Positions 24,338 through 33,548 of a stretch of DNA of 40,034 nt are shown here, piece after piece. Position numbers and translations under genes: made by a program. Position 1 is the stretch's first letter, and every line of letters starts with the position of its first letter. Where the stretch lies: contig WJIU01000014.1 in NCBI GenBank assembly GCA_014730115.1, positions 1 through 40,034 of the forward strand. The letters run 5' to 3'. The notes beneath the pieces were generated by a model. It worked only from the letters and a program-made list of their open reading frames with translations. It did not search any database and was not told where the DNA came from. Source of the stretch: Microcaldota archaeon. GTDB lineage: Archaea > Micrarchaeota > Micrarchaeia > Anstonellales > Bilamarchaeaceae.

Positions 24338-26356
24338 CTAGATAATGCCAAGGCTATGGGAAACTATCACTGCCGCAAACACCAGCGAGATTGTGTTTAC
24401 AACCTTAATCAGGGCGTTAAGTGCCGGTCCGGCAGTATCCTTGAGCGGGTCGCCCACGGTATCGCCCACTACTGCGGCCTTGTGGGCATCGCTGCCCTTT
24501 CCGCCGAAGTTGCCTTCCTCAATGTATTTTTTGGCATTGTCCCAGACTGCCCCGGCTGTGGTCATGGTCAGGGCAAGCATAAGGCCGCTGGCTATTACTC
24601 CGGCCAGAAGCCCCCCCAGCGCCTCAGGGCCGAACAAAAGCCCTACTGCAAGGGGCACCAGAACCGCAAGGGCTCCGGGCAGGGCCAGCTCCCTAAGGGC
24701 AGTGGCAGTTGAAATGTCCACGCATCTTGCATAATCAGCCCTGGCCTTGCCTTTCATAAGGCCCTTGATTTCCTTGAACTGCCTTCTCACTTCCTCCACA
24801 ATCTCAAATGCAGCCCTTCCCACTGCCAGCATCAGAAGGCTGGAGAACACAAACGGAAGAAGTGCGCCCACGAACAGGCCCACCACAACCGGGGTGTCCA
24901 GCAGGTTGATGGAAAGCAGCCTGGTTTCTTCCGAGTATGCCACGAACAGGGCCAGTGCGCCAAGTGCGGCACCGCCGATTGCATATCCTTTGGTGGTGGC
25001 CTTGGTGGTATTGCCCACTGCGTCCAGCGCATCAGTCGCCTTTCTGACCTTGGCTGAAAGCCCGGACATCTCTGCAATCCCGCCGGCATTGTCGGTTATT
25101 GGCCCATAGCTGTCAATCGCAATCACAATCCCGCTGAGGGAAAGCATCGCTGCTGCAGCCAGGCCGACACCGTAAAGGCCGGCAGCCTTGAATGAGATTA
25201 TTATGGCAACGATAATAATAAGCACCGGAAGAACGGTTGACTCCATGCCAATCGCTAGCCCGGAAATCAGGTTTGTAGCCGAGCCGGTCTTTGCTGCCTT
25301 TGCAACTTCCTTGACCAGGGAATGGTCGGTGGAAGTGTAATATTCGGATATCATGAACAGCAGCAGGGTTATTACTACGCCCACAATCACTGAAGTCAGC
25401 AGCGAAGTCGCAGGTATTGCCAGCTCCGGAAGTGCAGTGAAATAGACATAGCACCCGGCCAGCATGATTAAGGCGCTTACCATCATGGCCCGGTAGAATG
25501 CCGACATTATCTTCTTCACCGGCCCGACATTCACAAACAGCGAGCCGATGATTCCCGAAATTACTCCTATTGCTGCAACTGCCAGCGGAATCTCCACAAA
25601 TGCAAGGCTGCTCATGGTCAGTCCCAGAAGCATAGCTGCAATTACCGTCACCACGAAAGACTCGAACACGTCTGCCGCCATACCTGCACAGTCTCCCACG
25701 TTGTCTCCCACGTTGTCGGCTATGACTGCCGGGTTCCGGGGGTCATCCTCAGGTATCCCTGCCTCTATCTTCCCGACCAGGTCGGCGCCAACATCAGCCG
25801 CCTTGGTGTAGATTCCTCCCCCGACACGGGCAAACAGGGAAATAAGCGATGCGCCGAACCCATAGCCCACCAGAGGAGCCAGGACCTGGGAGGTTTCAGC
25901 ATAAATCCCGCTGTAATAAACGTAAAGCACAGCAACACCGATTATTCCAAGGCCGGCCAGTGCCATGCCGGTAACTGCCCCGCCCTTGAAAGCAACTCCG
26001 AGCGCAGGCTTCAGGCCTTTTTTGGCAGCCTCCGCAACTCTTACATTGCCTCTTACTGAAATCTGCATGCCCACATAGCCGGCAAGCGCAGAAGAAAGCA
26101 CCCCGACCAGAAAGGCCACCGCAGTGTTGAAGTTCACCACATAGGCAATAACCACGAACAGCACTACCACAATGGGGGCAAGAGTCTTGTACTGCCTGAA
26201 TAGGAAGGCATTGGCCCCTTCCTGAATCGCTTTTGCTATGTCCTGCATCTTGGAGTCTCCGGCAGGCTCGCGCATCACCCTGAAGGCCAGATAGGCAGCA
26301 TACAGCAAAGCAAGTATGCCAGCCCCTAAAGGCAAAGTAATTACATCGATAGCCAT
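24338..26356 (-). CDS. hppA: Membrane-bound proton-translocating pyrophosphatase (K+-independent type)
   Basis: 672 aa; 'DVGADLVGKIEAGIPEDDPRNPAVIADNVGDNVGDCAGMAADVFES', 'GNTTKATTKGYAIGGAALGAL', 'GDTVGDPLKDTAGPALN'. Confidence 0.97.
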   Translation of the reverse strand: MAIDVITLPLGAGILALLYAAYLAFRVMREPAGDSKMQDIAKAIQEGANAFLFRQYKTLAPIVVVLFVVIAYVVNFNTAVAFLVGVLSSALAGYVGMQISVRGNVRVAEAAKKGLKPALGVAFKGGAVTGMALAGLGIIGVAVLYVYYSGIYAETSQVLAPLVGYGFGASLISLFARVGGGIYTKAADVGADLVGKIEAGIPEDDPRNPAVIADNVGDNVGDCAGMAADVFESFVVTVIAAMLLGLTMSSLAFVEIPLAVAAIGVISGIIGSLFVNVGPVKKIMSAFYRAMMVSALIMLAGCYVYFTALPELAIPATSLLTSVIVGVVITLLLFMISEYYTSTDHSLVKEVAKAAKTGSATNLISGLAIGMESTVLPVLIIIVAIIISFKAAGLYGVGLAAAAMLSLSGIVIAIDSYGPITDNAGGIAEMSGLSAKVRKATDALDAVGNTTKATTKGYAIGGAALGALALFVAYSEETRLLSINLLDTPVVVGLFVGALLPFVFSSLLMLAVGRAAFEIVEEVRRQFKEIKGLMKGKARADYARCVDISTATALRELALPGALAVLVPLAVGLLFGPEALGGLLAGVIASGLMLALTMTTAGAVWDNAKKYIEEGNFGGKGSDAHKAAVVGDTVGDPLKDTAGPALNALIKVVNTISLVFAAVIVSHSLGII

Positions 26357-26417
26357 TGGTTCACCTTTTTTGAAAATTTGACCAGGAATCTAAAACAACT
26401 AAATATTTAAAAAGTAG

Positions 26418-26435
26418 GCGGGGAATTAAACCCGC
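26418..26435. repeat. Inverted repeat GCGGG-gaattaaa-CCCGC between divergent hppA/sepF promoters
   Basis: Read directly; flanked by AT-rich TATA-like elements at 26401-26414 and 26439-26449. Confidence 0.6.
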
Positions 26436-26499
26436 ACAGATTTAAAAACGGAATGTATCAAGAAATTGTGACGATAAAATATCTTCATGCAATGGTGAT

Positions 26500-26886
26500 T
26501 TGATGGGACTTTTTGACAAGATTTTAGGAGAAAAAAGTGAGCAAACCGAAGTGCCGGACCTGGAAGAACTCATGCAGTCTGAAGGAGACGTTGTAAGCCC
26601 TCCTGCGGATTTCTATGTAAAGCGGGTGGACCTTAGAAACGAGGGTGACGGAGAACTTGCAATGAATGAGCTTGCTTCAAAAAATATAATCATTCTCAAT
26701 GTGGTTCCTCTGTCAAAACAGCCGAAGAGACTGAAGGAAATCCTTTCCAAGCTTAAGATGCACTCCAACAAAACCAACGGGGATATTGCACTGCTAAGCA
26801 ACGACATGATAATCCTGACACCGACAAACGTAAAAATAGTCAAATCAAAGCCCAAGCCAAAGCGCTCCGGCACAGCTATTTCTTAA
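26500..26886 (+). CDS. sepF: Archaeal SepF-like cell division protein
   Basis: 'MGLFDKILGEK' N-terminal membrane-targeting helix; SepF-like beta domain 'VKRVDLRNEGDGELAMNELASKNIIILNVVPLSKQPKRLKEIL'; SD 'ggtgatttg' (ATG may be 26503). Confidence 0.88.
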   Translation: MMGLFDKILGEKSEQTEVPDLEELMQSEGDVVSPPADFYVKRVDLRNEGDGELAMNELASKNIIILNVVPLSKQPKRLKEILSKLKMHSNKTNGDIALLSNDMIILTPTNVKIVKSKPKPKRSGTAIS

Positions 26887-27581
26887 TTTTTATTATAAAT
26901 AAAAATCTCCCCAAACATCCTGTCCTGCCTTATGTCAATCTTATCCATCTGTACAAGGTGAAGAAGGCAGAGCAGGGTGTATACGGTTTTCTGAAGGTCC
27001 TGGCCGTCGGTCAACCCGGAAAACAGAGACCAGCCCTCGCTGTCGCTCTGGCTCCTGACCTCCATCAGCAGGCTTTCCATATCGTTTTCTATGTTCTGCT
27101 CAGGCAGCTCCAGGTCCACGGTTTCCACAATAGAGCCCCTGGGAACAGTCGTCCTTTCCGCTGACTCATACCTTATCGCCTTTTCCACCTCACTGATAAG
27201 CTCATCCAGGGTAACCTGCCTTTTGGGCGGTATCCTGGAGGCAAGGGTCAGCTCCGGGAGCTCGTCGGCGGAAACCGGGGGGGCCTCCTCCTCGGGAATG
27301 AAGTCAGGTATCTCCGACTGCTGGTTGCTCAGAAACCGGAGATAGTTGCTCTTGTATTTAAGAAGTATGGAAGCAGCCAGTATAACGTTGGCCTGGACAA
27401 TAAAGTTCATTTCCTCCATTTCCCTTACTTTCCTGATAAAGGCATCCGAGATATCCATGATGTCTATGTTCCAGGGGTCAAAGCTGCTGGAGGACATCAG
27501 CTCCAGCAGTATGTCTTTCCATGTTGGTTTGGAAACCACGGTCTCAAGTGTCGTGAAGGACTGGAACATCTGGTCTGCCAT
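26883..27581 (-). CDS. scpA: Segregation and condensation protein A (ScpA)
   Basis: 'DPWNIDIMDISDAFIRKVREMEEMNFIVQANVILAASILLKYKSNYL' is the ScpA N-terminal signature. Confidence 0.9.
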   Translation of the reverse strand: MADQMFQSFTTLETVVSKPTWKDILLELMSSSSFDPWNIDIMDISDAFIRKVREMEEMNFIVQANVILAASILLKYKSNYLRFLSNQQSEIPDFIPEEEAPPVSADELPELTLASRIPPKRQVTLDELISEVEKAIRYESAERTTVPRGSIVETVDLELPEQNIENDMESLLMEVRSQSDSEGWSLFSGLTDGQDLQKTVYTLLCLLHLVQMDKIDIRQDRMFGEIFIYNKN

Positions 27582-27638
27582 AATTATTTTTATACCTATT
27601 TATTTTATATACTTTGAGCCTTATGCTGATAATACCAG

Positions 27639-28793
27639 ATGGCAAAAGGCGGGTTGAATAGCATGGAAGTCAAAAAAACTGTAATCCTGGACGGCTCAGA
27701 GCCTCTTTCAAAGGTTTTGACAAATCTCGATGAGAATCCGGCGGTTATAATTACCAAAAAGGGAAAATATTATGGTATTATAGACCACCGCAGCGTAGGC
27801 GACGGCTTCAAAAAGCCGCATGAAACCCGGAGCGAAAAGGCAGTGGTCCGGCCGCCGGTCATTGTAGGAACCGCAAACATCCCCGAGCGGATTGGATACT
27901 TTCTGCAGGGCCATTTCAAGGCACTTCCCGTAGTGGATGAAAACCACAATGCAGTGGCGGTGACCACCAGGGTGGAGCTTCTCAAGGACCTGCTGAAGGA
28001 AAACATGGTACCAAAAGGCAGTGTCCGGGACATCATGAGCAAGCCTGTCTATACTATTGATGAGGAAAAAAAGATAGGCGGCCTTAAGAAGACACTGAAA
28101 ATCAGGAATGCCAGGAGGCTCATTGTAACAAGAAAGGGAAAGCCGGTAGGAGTTGTCTCTGATTTCGACATCGGGGAATGGAAGGACCGGCACAACCTGG
28201 CCGGCGGAAGAAAGGACGTGCACCTCTCCGAGCCGATTGATTTTGATGAAATGAGGATATCCGGCTTCCTCAGGCCGGACGTAACCCTGCTTCCAAGCAG
28301 CTCAACCCTTACCCAGGCGGCAAAAAAAATGATTGACAAAGAGGTGTCCAGGGTAATAATCACCTCCGAAGACAAACCGGCGGGAGTACTTTCAGCTCTG
28401 GACCTTTTCAAGTACCTCCACAGGATACTTGACGAAAAGATTACGCTCCAGATATCCGGCCTGGGCGAAGAAAACATAAGGTTCTATGGAAGAATCGAAG
28501 ATAAAATCGGCCATGTCCTGGACAAGTACCGCCGGAGCTTCAATATCAGGGACCCCAAGGTGCATGTAAAGGAGGACAAGAAGGCAGTCCGGGTAAATGT
28601 CATTTTCCTAACGGATGAGGGCCACATCTCCCTGAAAGGAGAAAGGGCAACCCTGAAGGAGACTGTGGACGAGCTTGCAGTTGAGCTTGACACAGTCCTG
28701 AACAAGAAAAAGGAGATGCGCAGGATTAAGCCGCGCGCACGGCGCTACGGCGGTGTAAGCGGCACTGATTACAGAAGGAGGGATAGAAGATGA
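27639..28793 (+). CDS. Multi-CBS-domain protein
   Basis: Several CBS-like units: 'NPAVIITKKGKYYGIIDHRSV', 'KALPVVDENHNAVAVTTRVEL', 'RRLIVTRKGKPVGVVSDFDI', 'SRVIITSEDKPAGVLSALDLF'. Confidence 0.92.
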   Translation: MAKGGLNSMEVKKTVILDGSEPLSKVLTNLDENPAVIITKKGKYYGIIDHRSVGDGFKKPHETRSEKAVVRPPVIVGTANIPERIGYFLQGHFKALPVVDENHNAVAVTTRVELLKDLLKENMVPKGSVRDIMSKPVYTIDEEKKIGGLKKTLKIRNARRLIVTRKGKPVGVVSDFDIGEWKDRHNLAGGRKDVHLSEPIDFDEMRISGFLRPDVTLLPSSSTLTQAAKKMIDKEVSRVIITSEDKPAGVLSALDLFKYLHRILDEKITLQISGLGEENIRFYGRIEDKIGHVLDKYRRSFNIRDPKVHVKEDKKAVRVNVIFLTDEGHISLKGERATLKETVDELAVELDTVLNKKKEMRRIKPRARRYGGVSGTDYRRRDRR

Positions 28794-29233
28794 ACGGACA
28801 GGTAAGTACTGAGCTTTTGGTAATAGTGGCATTGGTGCTGCTTATTTTTATCCCATTGCTTGTGCTTGTTTATTTCAAGGCAAACGAGGCCAACCAGCAG
28901 ATTGCATCATACCAGGCAGAGCTCTCTGTCTCAAGGATTGCGTCGCTGGCAAACTCGGTCGGGAGCCTGGGCACCAACACTTCAGTAACAACCGATGTGT
29001 TTCTTCCGCCCAATACTGTGGAGCTGCTGACTACCGGCAGTGCGCGGGGAGGGGAGGTTGTTTTACGCATGGAAACACCGCAGGGGCCCAGCGAGATTGT
29101 CGAGGTCGTGAAATACCCAATTACCAGCGCCGGACAGCTTGCTGATTCCACATCTGCAGGCGGATGGATGAGGATAAAGATAACCTCAAAATATGAAAAC
29201 GGACAGGCCAAGCTGGAAATCAAGAAGGTATAG
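28790..29233 (+). CDS. Class III signal peptide (type IV pilin-like) protein
   Basis: 'MNGQVSTELLVIVALVLLIFIPLLVLVYF': QxSxE pilin-like motif followed by a hydrophobic helix. Confidence 0.82.
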   Translation: MNGQVSTELLVIVALVLLIFIPLLVLVYFKANEANQQIASYQAELSVSRIASLANSVGSLGTNTSVTTDVFLPPNTVELLTTGSARGGEVVLRMETPQGPSEIVEVVKYPITSAGQLADSTSAGGWMRIKITSKYENGQAKLEIKKV

Positions 29234-29238
29234 GCTTT

Positions 29239-30429
29239 TCAGTCAAAGGAAAAGTCTGAGAACACAACCTTACCGTCTTTTATTACAGTGTGGGCCTTGC
29301 CCTTCAGCTTTTTTCCTTCGAACGGCGACCATTTGCATTTGGTATAAAGCCGGGAGCCGTCCACCTCCCATTCCTTTTTCAAATCCACTATGGTAACGTC
29401 GCCGGCATATCCTTTTTCCAGTTTTCCCTTGTTTTTGATGTTGAATGCCCTGGCAACGCCCTCGGTCATCCGCTGGGCGACCCATATCTTGTCCAGCAGC
29501 CCCCGGCTGCACGCAGTGAGCATCAGGGAAAGGCTGGTTTCCAGGCCGGGAAAGCCTGCTGCCCCGTTTTCCTTGTCTTCCACTGTGTGGGGGGCATGGT
29601 CCGTTGCTATGCATTCCACCCTCTCCAGGGCCTTCCACAGATAGATTCTTTTCTGCTCAGGCCTGAGAGGGGGGTATACCTTTGAGAACATGCCCAGCTT
29701 TTCTGTGTCCCTGCTGGAAAGAAACAGGTGATGGGGGGTAACCTCCACCGTGCATTTGGGGCATCTTGTTTTGAGAAGAACCTCCTTTTCAGTTGTCGCA
29801 TGGGCAATATGAACCCTGCGTCTTTTCTGGATGGCCAGTGAAACAACCCCTTCAGTTCTTTCGTAGGTCTGCTCCAGGTTCTTTTCAGGGTCCGGAGAAT
29901 CCCCGGCAGCATGCACAACCACGGGCCTCTCTGCGGGAAATTCCTGAAAGTGCCTCTCCAGGGAAGACGGATTGTCCAGCATCAGCTCACCAGTGGTTTT
30001 TCCAAGGTAAAGCTTCATGGAAACCGGGTCTGCTTTTTTCACTTCCTGGAAATTGCTGTCTGTGCCCCCGAAATGGAAAAGGACGTCGCAGAGCGCTTTT
30101 TCTTCAGCAAGGCGCCTTTTCTCCTCCAGCCTTTCCTTGGTAACCGTAGGCAGGGAATTGTTGGGCATGTCCATGACCGTGGTAAACCCCCCTGATATAG
30201 CCGCCATTGTGCCTGTCCTGAAATCCTCTTTTTGGGTGTCCCCCGGCTCCCGGAGATGGACGTGGGGGTCTATCAGCCCGGGAAGTACAAGCATGTGGTC
30301 TGCGTAAATCTTTCTTTCTGCGTCAAGGCCGTTGCCCACCTGGGTTATGGCGCCGCCTTCTATCTTTATGTCTTTTTTCTCGAAATGGCTGTTTACAAAA
30401 GCGGTGCCGTTCTTGATGACCAGCGACAT
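29239..30429 (-). CDS. pyrC: Dihydroorotase
   Basis: 'MLVLPGLIDPHVHLREPGDTQKEDFRTGTMAAISGGFTTVMDMPN', 'IATDHAPHTVEDK'. Trimmed to ATG 30429, ~26 nt from TATA 'GTTTTTAAGTA'. Confidence 0.93.
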   Translation of the reverse strand: MSLVIKNGTAFVNSHFEKKDIKIEGGAITQVGNGLDAERKIYADHMLVLPGLIDPHVHLREPGDTQKEDFRTGTMAAISGGFTTVMDMPNNSLPTVTKERLEEKRRLAEEKALCDVLFHFGGTDSNFQEVKKADPVSMKLYLGKTTGELMLDNPSSLERHFQEFPAERPVVVHAAGDSPDPEKNLEQTYERTEGVVSLAIQKRRRVHIAHATTEKEVLLKTRCPKCTVEVTPHHLFLSSRDTEKLGMFSKVYPPLRPEQKRIYLWKALERVECIATDHAPHTVEDKENGAAGFPGLETSLSLMLTACSRGLLDKIWVAQRMTEGVARAFNIKNKGKLEKGYAGDVTIVDLKKEWEVDGSRLYTKCKWSPFEGKKLKGKAHTVIKDGKVVFSDFSFD

Positions 30430-30458
30430 GGAAGGAATACAAAAATAATACTTAAAAA

Positions 30459-32198
30459 CTAGACTACCCTCCCCCGCTCGGTTACAAACACGATTGCGCG
30501 GAGGATGGACAGGGTAACATTCTTGATAATTCCGAGATAGAGCTTGGTGTACCACTGGTTCCTGCTCTTTATCGCATTAAGCAGGTCCCGGAATGCATCC
30601 CTCTCTCCGGCCCCCATCTTGCTCTCGGTAACCTTCTTATGCTCTTTTCCGTCGATTATTGTAATCTCCTCCTGCTTTCCTATCTGCTTGTTTGCCTGCT
30701 CGTACCATGGTGGAAGGGATGAGCGCTTCTTGGAAAGTGCTTTTACAAAATCCCCAAGACTGATTGACCTCTGCCTGACCTGTTTCTTGGCAATTTCCTC
30801 AGCTTCCTCCTTGGACATTCCGCTCTTGATAAGGCTCTGCATCCTTTTCTCTATGGACAGGAAGGCCTCCTTCCACGGGATTGTGGCCGCATTGTCCACT
30901 ATTGCCTTGTGGTCTGCGGAGGCATATCCCATTGTTGCAAGTCCGAGAAGTGTAAACGGAATGAATTTTGTTAGCGGCCTTTTCTTTGCATGCATTTTGA
31001 TAATTGCAACCCTTGAGCCGTAATCAGGCTCAGAGATGTATATTGTCTTGCTGAAACGTCCGGACCTTCTCAGGGCCGGGTCCACGTCCCAGGGAGCGTT
31101 GGTGGCTGCGATTATAAGCACGTTCTGGTTGTTCGCCTCCACACCGTCCATTTCATAAAGCATCTGATTGACTGCCATCTTCATGTACTGGGCACCCTCG
31201 CCCATATCCCTTCTGCCGCCGATAGCGTCAACTTCATCAAAGAACAGGATGCACGGGATGTTCTTTCTTGCAAGCTCAAACACTTTGTGGATGTTTTTCT
31301 CGGTATTGCCCACATACATGTCCAGCAGGTCGGACAGCTTGGCGTTGATGAAGCCTGCCCCGCATTCCCCTGCCGCTGCCTTTACAATGAATGTTTTGCC
31401 GCAGCCCGGAGGGCCGTACATCAGGATGCCGCCGCCTCCCAGCTTGCCGTACTTCCGGGCAAGCTCAGGGTTGGTCATCGGATAGACAACTGCCTCACGG
31501 ATTTCCTCCTTCATCTTGTCCATTCCGGCAACATCCTCAAAGTTCATGTCCGGCTTGGTGAGCATCTGGATGTCCGCGGCGGCGCCTTCCTTTCCCCCTC
31601 CCTTGCCCTCCTGGTCCTTCTTGGCCTTGGCGCTCTCCAGGTGGGTCTTGGCTTCGGCAAGCTCAGGGTTCAGTTCCAGTGCCTTTTCGTAATCATTGAC
31701 GGCATTGGAAAGCGAGCCTGCATACTCATAGGCAAGGCCCCTGAGATGGTAGGCCTCGGCAAAATCAGGCTTGAGCTTGAGCACCTTGCTGAAATCCTCC
31801 ACCGCCTTCTCATACTCCTCAATTGAGGCATAGGAAAGGCCGCGGTTGTAGTATGCCTTCAGATAGTTGGGATTCAGGCTTATGGCCTTGTCATAATCCT
31901 TTACCGCACTCTGGAAATCCTGCTTGCGGTAGAAGGCATCGCCCCGGTTGTTGTATATTATCGGGTTCTGGGGGTCGAGCTCCATTGATTTGGTGTAGTC
32001 GGAGATTGACTTGTCAAAGTTCTTCAGCTGATAGTAGGAAAGGGCCCGGTTGAAGTAGGCTTCCGAGAACACCGGATTCAGAAGAATTGCCATGTTGTAG
32101 TTCTCTATCGCCTTGTCGTAATCCCCCTTCTCGTAGTATTCATTCCCCATCTGATAGTATGTTTTGGCATCTGTGGGATTTGATTTTCGGCCTGCCAT
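30459..32198 (-). CDS. TPR-repeat / AAA+ ATPase fusion protein
   Basis: N-terminal ~5 TPRs ('AKTYYQMGNEYYEKGDYDKAIENYNMAILLNP...'), then AAA+ 'GPPGCGKTFIVKAAAGE', 'CILFFDEVDAIGGRRD'. Confidence 0.94.
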   Translation of the reverse strand: MAGRKSNPTDAKTYYQMGNEYYEKGDYDKAIENYNMAILLNPVFSEAYFNRALSYYQLKNFDKSISDYTKSMELDPQNPIIYNNRGDAFYRKQDFQSAVKDYDKAISLNPNYLKAYYNRGLSYASIEEYEKAVEDFSKVLKLKPDFAEAYHLRGLAYEYAGSLSNAVNDYEKALELNPELAEAKTHLESAKAKKDQEGKGGGKEGAAADIQMLTKPDMNFEDVAGMDKMKEEIREAVVYPMTNPELARKYGKLGGGGILMYGPPGCGKTFIVKAAAGECGAGFINAKLSDLLDMYVGNTEKNIHKVFELARKNIPCILFFDEVDAIGGRRDMGEGAQYMKMAVNQMLYEMDGVEANNQNVLIIAATNAPWDVDPALRRSGRFSKTIYISEPDYGSRVAIIKMHAKKRPLTKFIPFTLLGLATMGYASADHKAIVDNAATIPWKEAFLSIEKRMQSLIKSGMSKEEAEEIAKKQVRQRSISLGDFVKALSKKRSSLPPWYEQANKQIGKQEEITIIDGKEHKKVTESKMGAGERDAFRDLLNAIKSRNQWYTKLYLGIIKNVTLSILRAIVFVTERGRVV

Positions 32199-32250
32199 GA
32201 TAGGTCACTTTCGTATAATGTTATTTAAGGTACATTTTTAAGCCTTGCAA

Positions 32251-33468
32251 TCAGGCTTGCATTTCCATCCTTTCTTCTATGCGAAGCAGCTGGTTGTACT
32301 TCGCAGTCCTTTCGCCCCGTGCCGGAGCCCCGGTCTTAATCTGCCCCGCGTTTATTCCCACGCAGAAATCTGCTATGAACGGGTCCTCGGTTTCCCCGGA
32401 GCGGTGGCTGACCACGATTTTCTTGTCATGGTCCTTGCAGAATTTTGCGGCGTCCAGCGCCTCTGAAACCGTACCGACCTGATTCACCTTGAGCAGGAGG
32501 GCATCGATTGACTTTTCCGCAATGGCCTCTCTCAGCCTGGCCACATTGGTAACCACCAGGTCATCCCCCACTATCTGGACTTCGGGAAGGTTCTCCCTCA
32601 GGGTGGCAAATGCCCCGAAGCTTTCCTCATGGAAAGGGTCCTCGATGCTGGTGATGGGGTAGGACATTACCAGCTGTACAAAGTAATCAACAAGCTCATG
32701 CTCGGAAAGCTCTTTGTCGTCTATATGATAGGACCTCGTATTGGAATCATAGAAGGACGATGCGGCAGCATCAAGGGCAAGAGTGCAGCGGTAGCCGGTT
32801 TCCTCTATTGCCTTTACTATTGCATCGCAGGCCTGTCTGGTGTTGAGCATCGGAGGAACATAACCCCCCTCATCGCCTACACTGGTGGCGGCGTTTCCGT
32901 ATTTCTTTTCCAGCTGCTTTCCCAGGACATGGTAGATTTCGCTGGCCATGCGGAGGCGCTCGGAAAAGGAATCCGACTCAGGGATTATCATGAATTCCTG
33001 GATTGCAAGGTCATTGCCGGCATGCATTCCGCCGTTGATGATGTTGAACATGGCCTTGGGAAGGGTAGTGCCCCCCAGGTATTCATGGAGCATCTTGTTG
33101 TCTGCGGCAGATGCAGCCTTGAGAACAGCCATGGAGGTGGCAACCATGGCATTGGCGCCCAGGTTGCTTTTGTCCTTGGTCCCGTCCAGCTCCCGGAGCT
33201 TGCGGTCTATGGCATCCTGGTCGCTTACGTCCATTCCAAGAAGGGCCGGGGCAATGACTTTCCTGACGTTGTTGACTGCCTTCGTTACTCCTTTGCCCAG
33301 ATACCGGTTTCCGCCATCGCGCAGCTCAATGGCTTCGTGCCTGCCGGTTGATGCCCCGCTCGGTGCCGCAGAGCTTGCAAATGAAGTTTCAGTCATCACG
33401 TCTACTTCTACTGTGGGATTCCCCCTTGAGTCAAGAATTTCCCTTGCCCATAATGCCTTTATTCTCAT
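32251..33468 (-). CDS. eno: Enolase
   Basis: 'MRIKALWAREILDSRGNPTVEVDV', 'SGASTGRHEAIELRDG', 'VSHRSGETEDPFIADF'. Trimmed to ATG 33468, 26 nt from TATA 'CTGTATAAATC'. Confidence 0.97.
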   Translation of the reverse strand: MRIKALWAREILDSRGNPTVEVDVMTETSFASSAAPSGASTGRHEAIELRDGGNRYLGKGVTKAVNNVRKVIAPALLGMDVSDQDAIDRKLRELDGTKDKSNLGANAMVATSMAVLKAASAADNKMLHEYLGGTTLPKAMFNIINGGMHAGNDLAIQEFMIIPESDSFSERLRMASEIYHVLGKQLEKKYGNAATSVGDEGGYVPPMLNTRQACDAIVKAIEETGYRCTLALDAAASSFYDSNTRSYHIDDKELSEHELVDYFVQLVMSYPITSIEDPFHEESFGAFATLRENLPEVQIVGDDLVVTNVARLREAIAEKSIDALLLKVNQVGTVSEALDAAKFCKDHDKKIVVSHRSGETEDPFIADFCVGINAGQIKTGAPARGERTAKYNQLLRIEERMEMQA

Positions 33469-33548
33469 AAAATCATCCTTTCTTTTGAGATTTATACAGT
33501 AAGTTTTCCGGCTCAAACTTATTTAATTTGCGCAATAAAAGATGTGTG

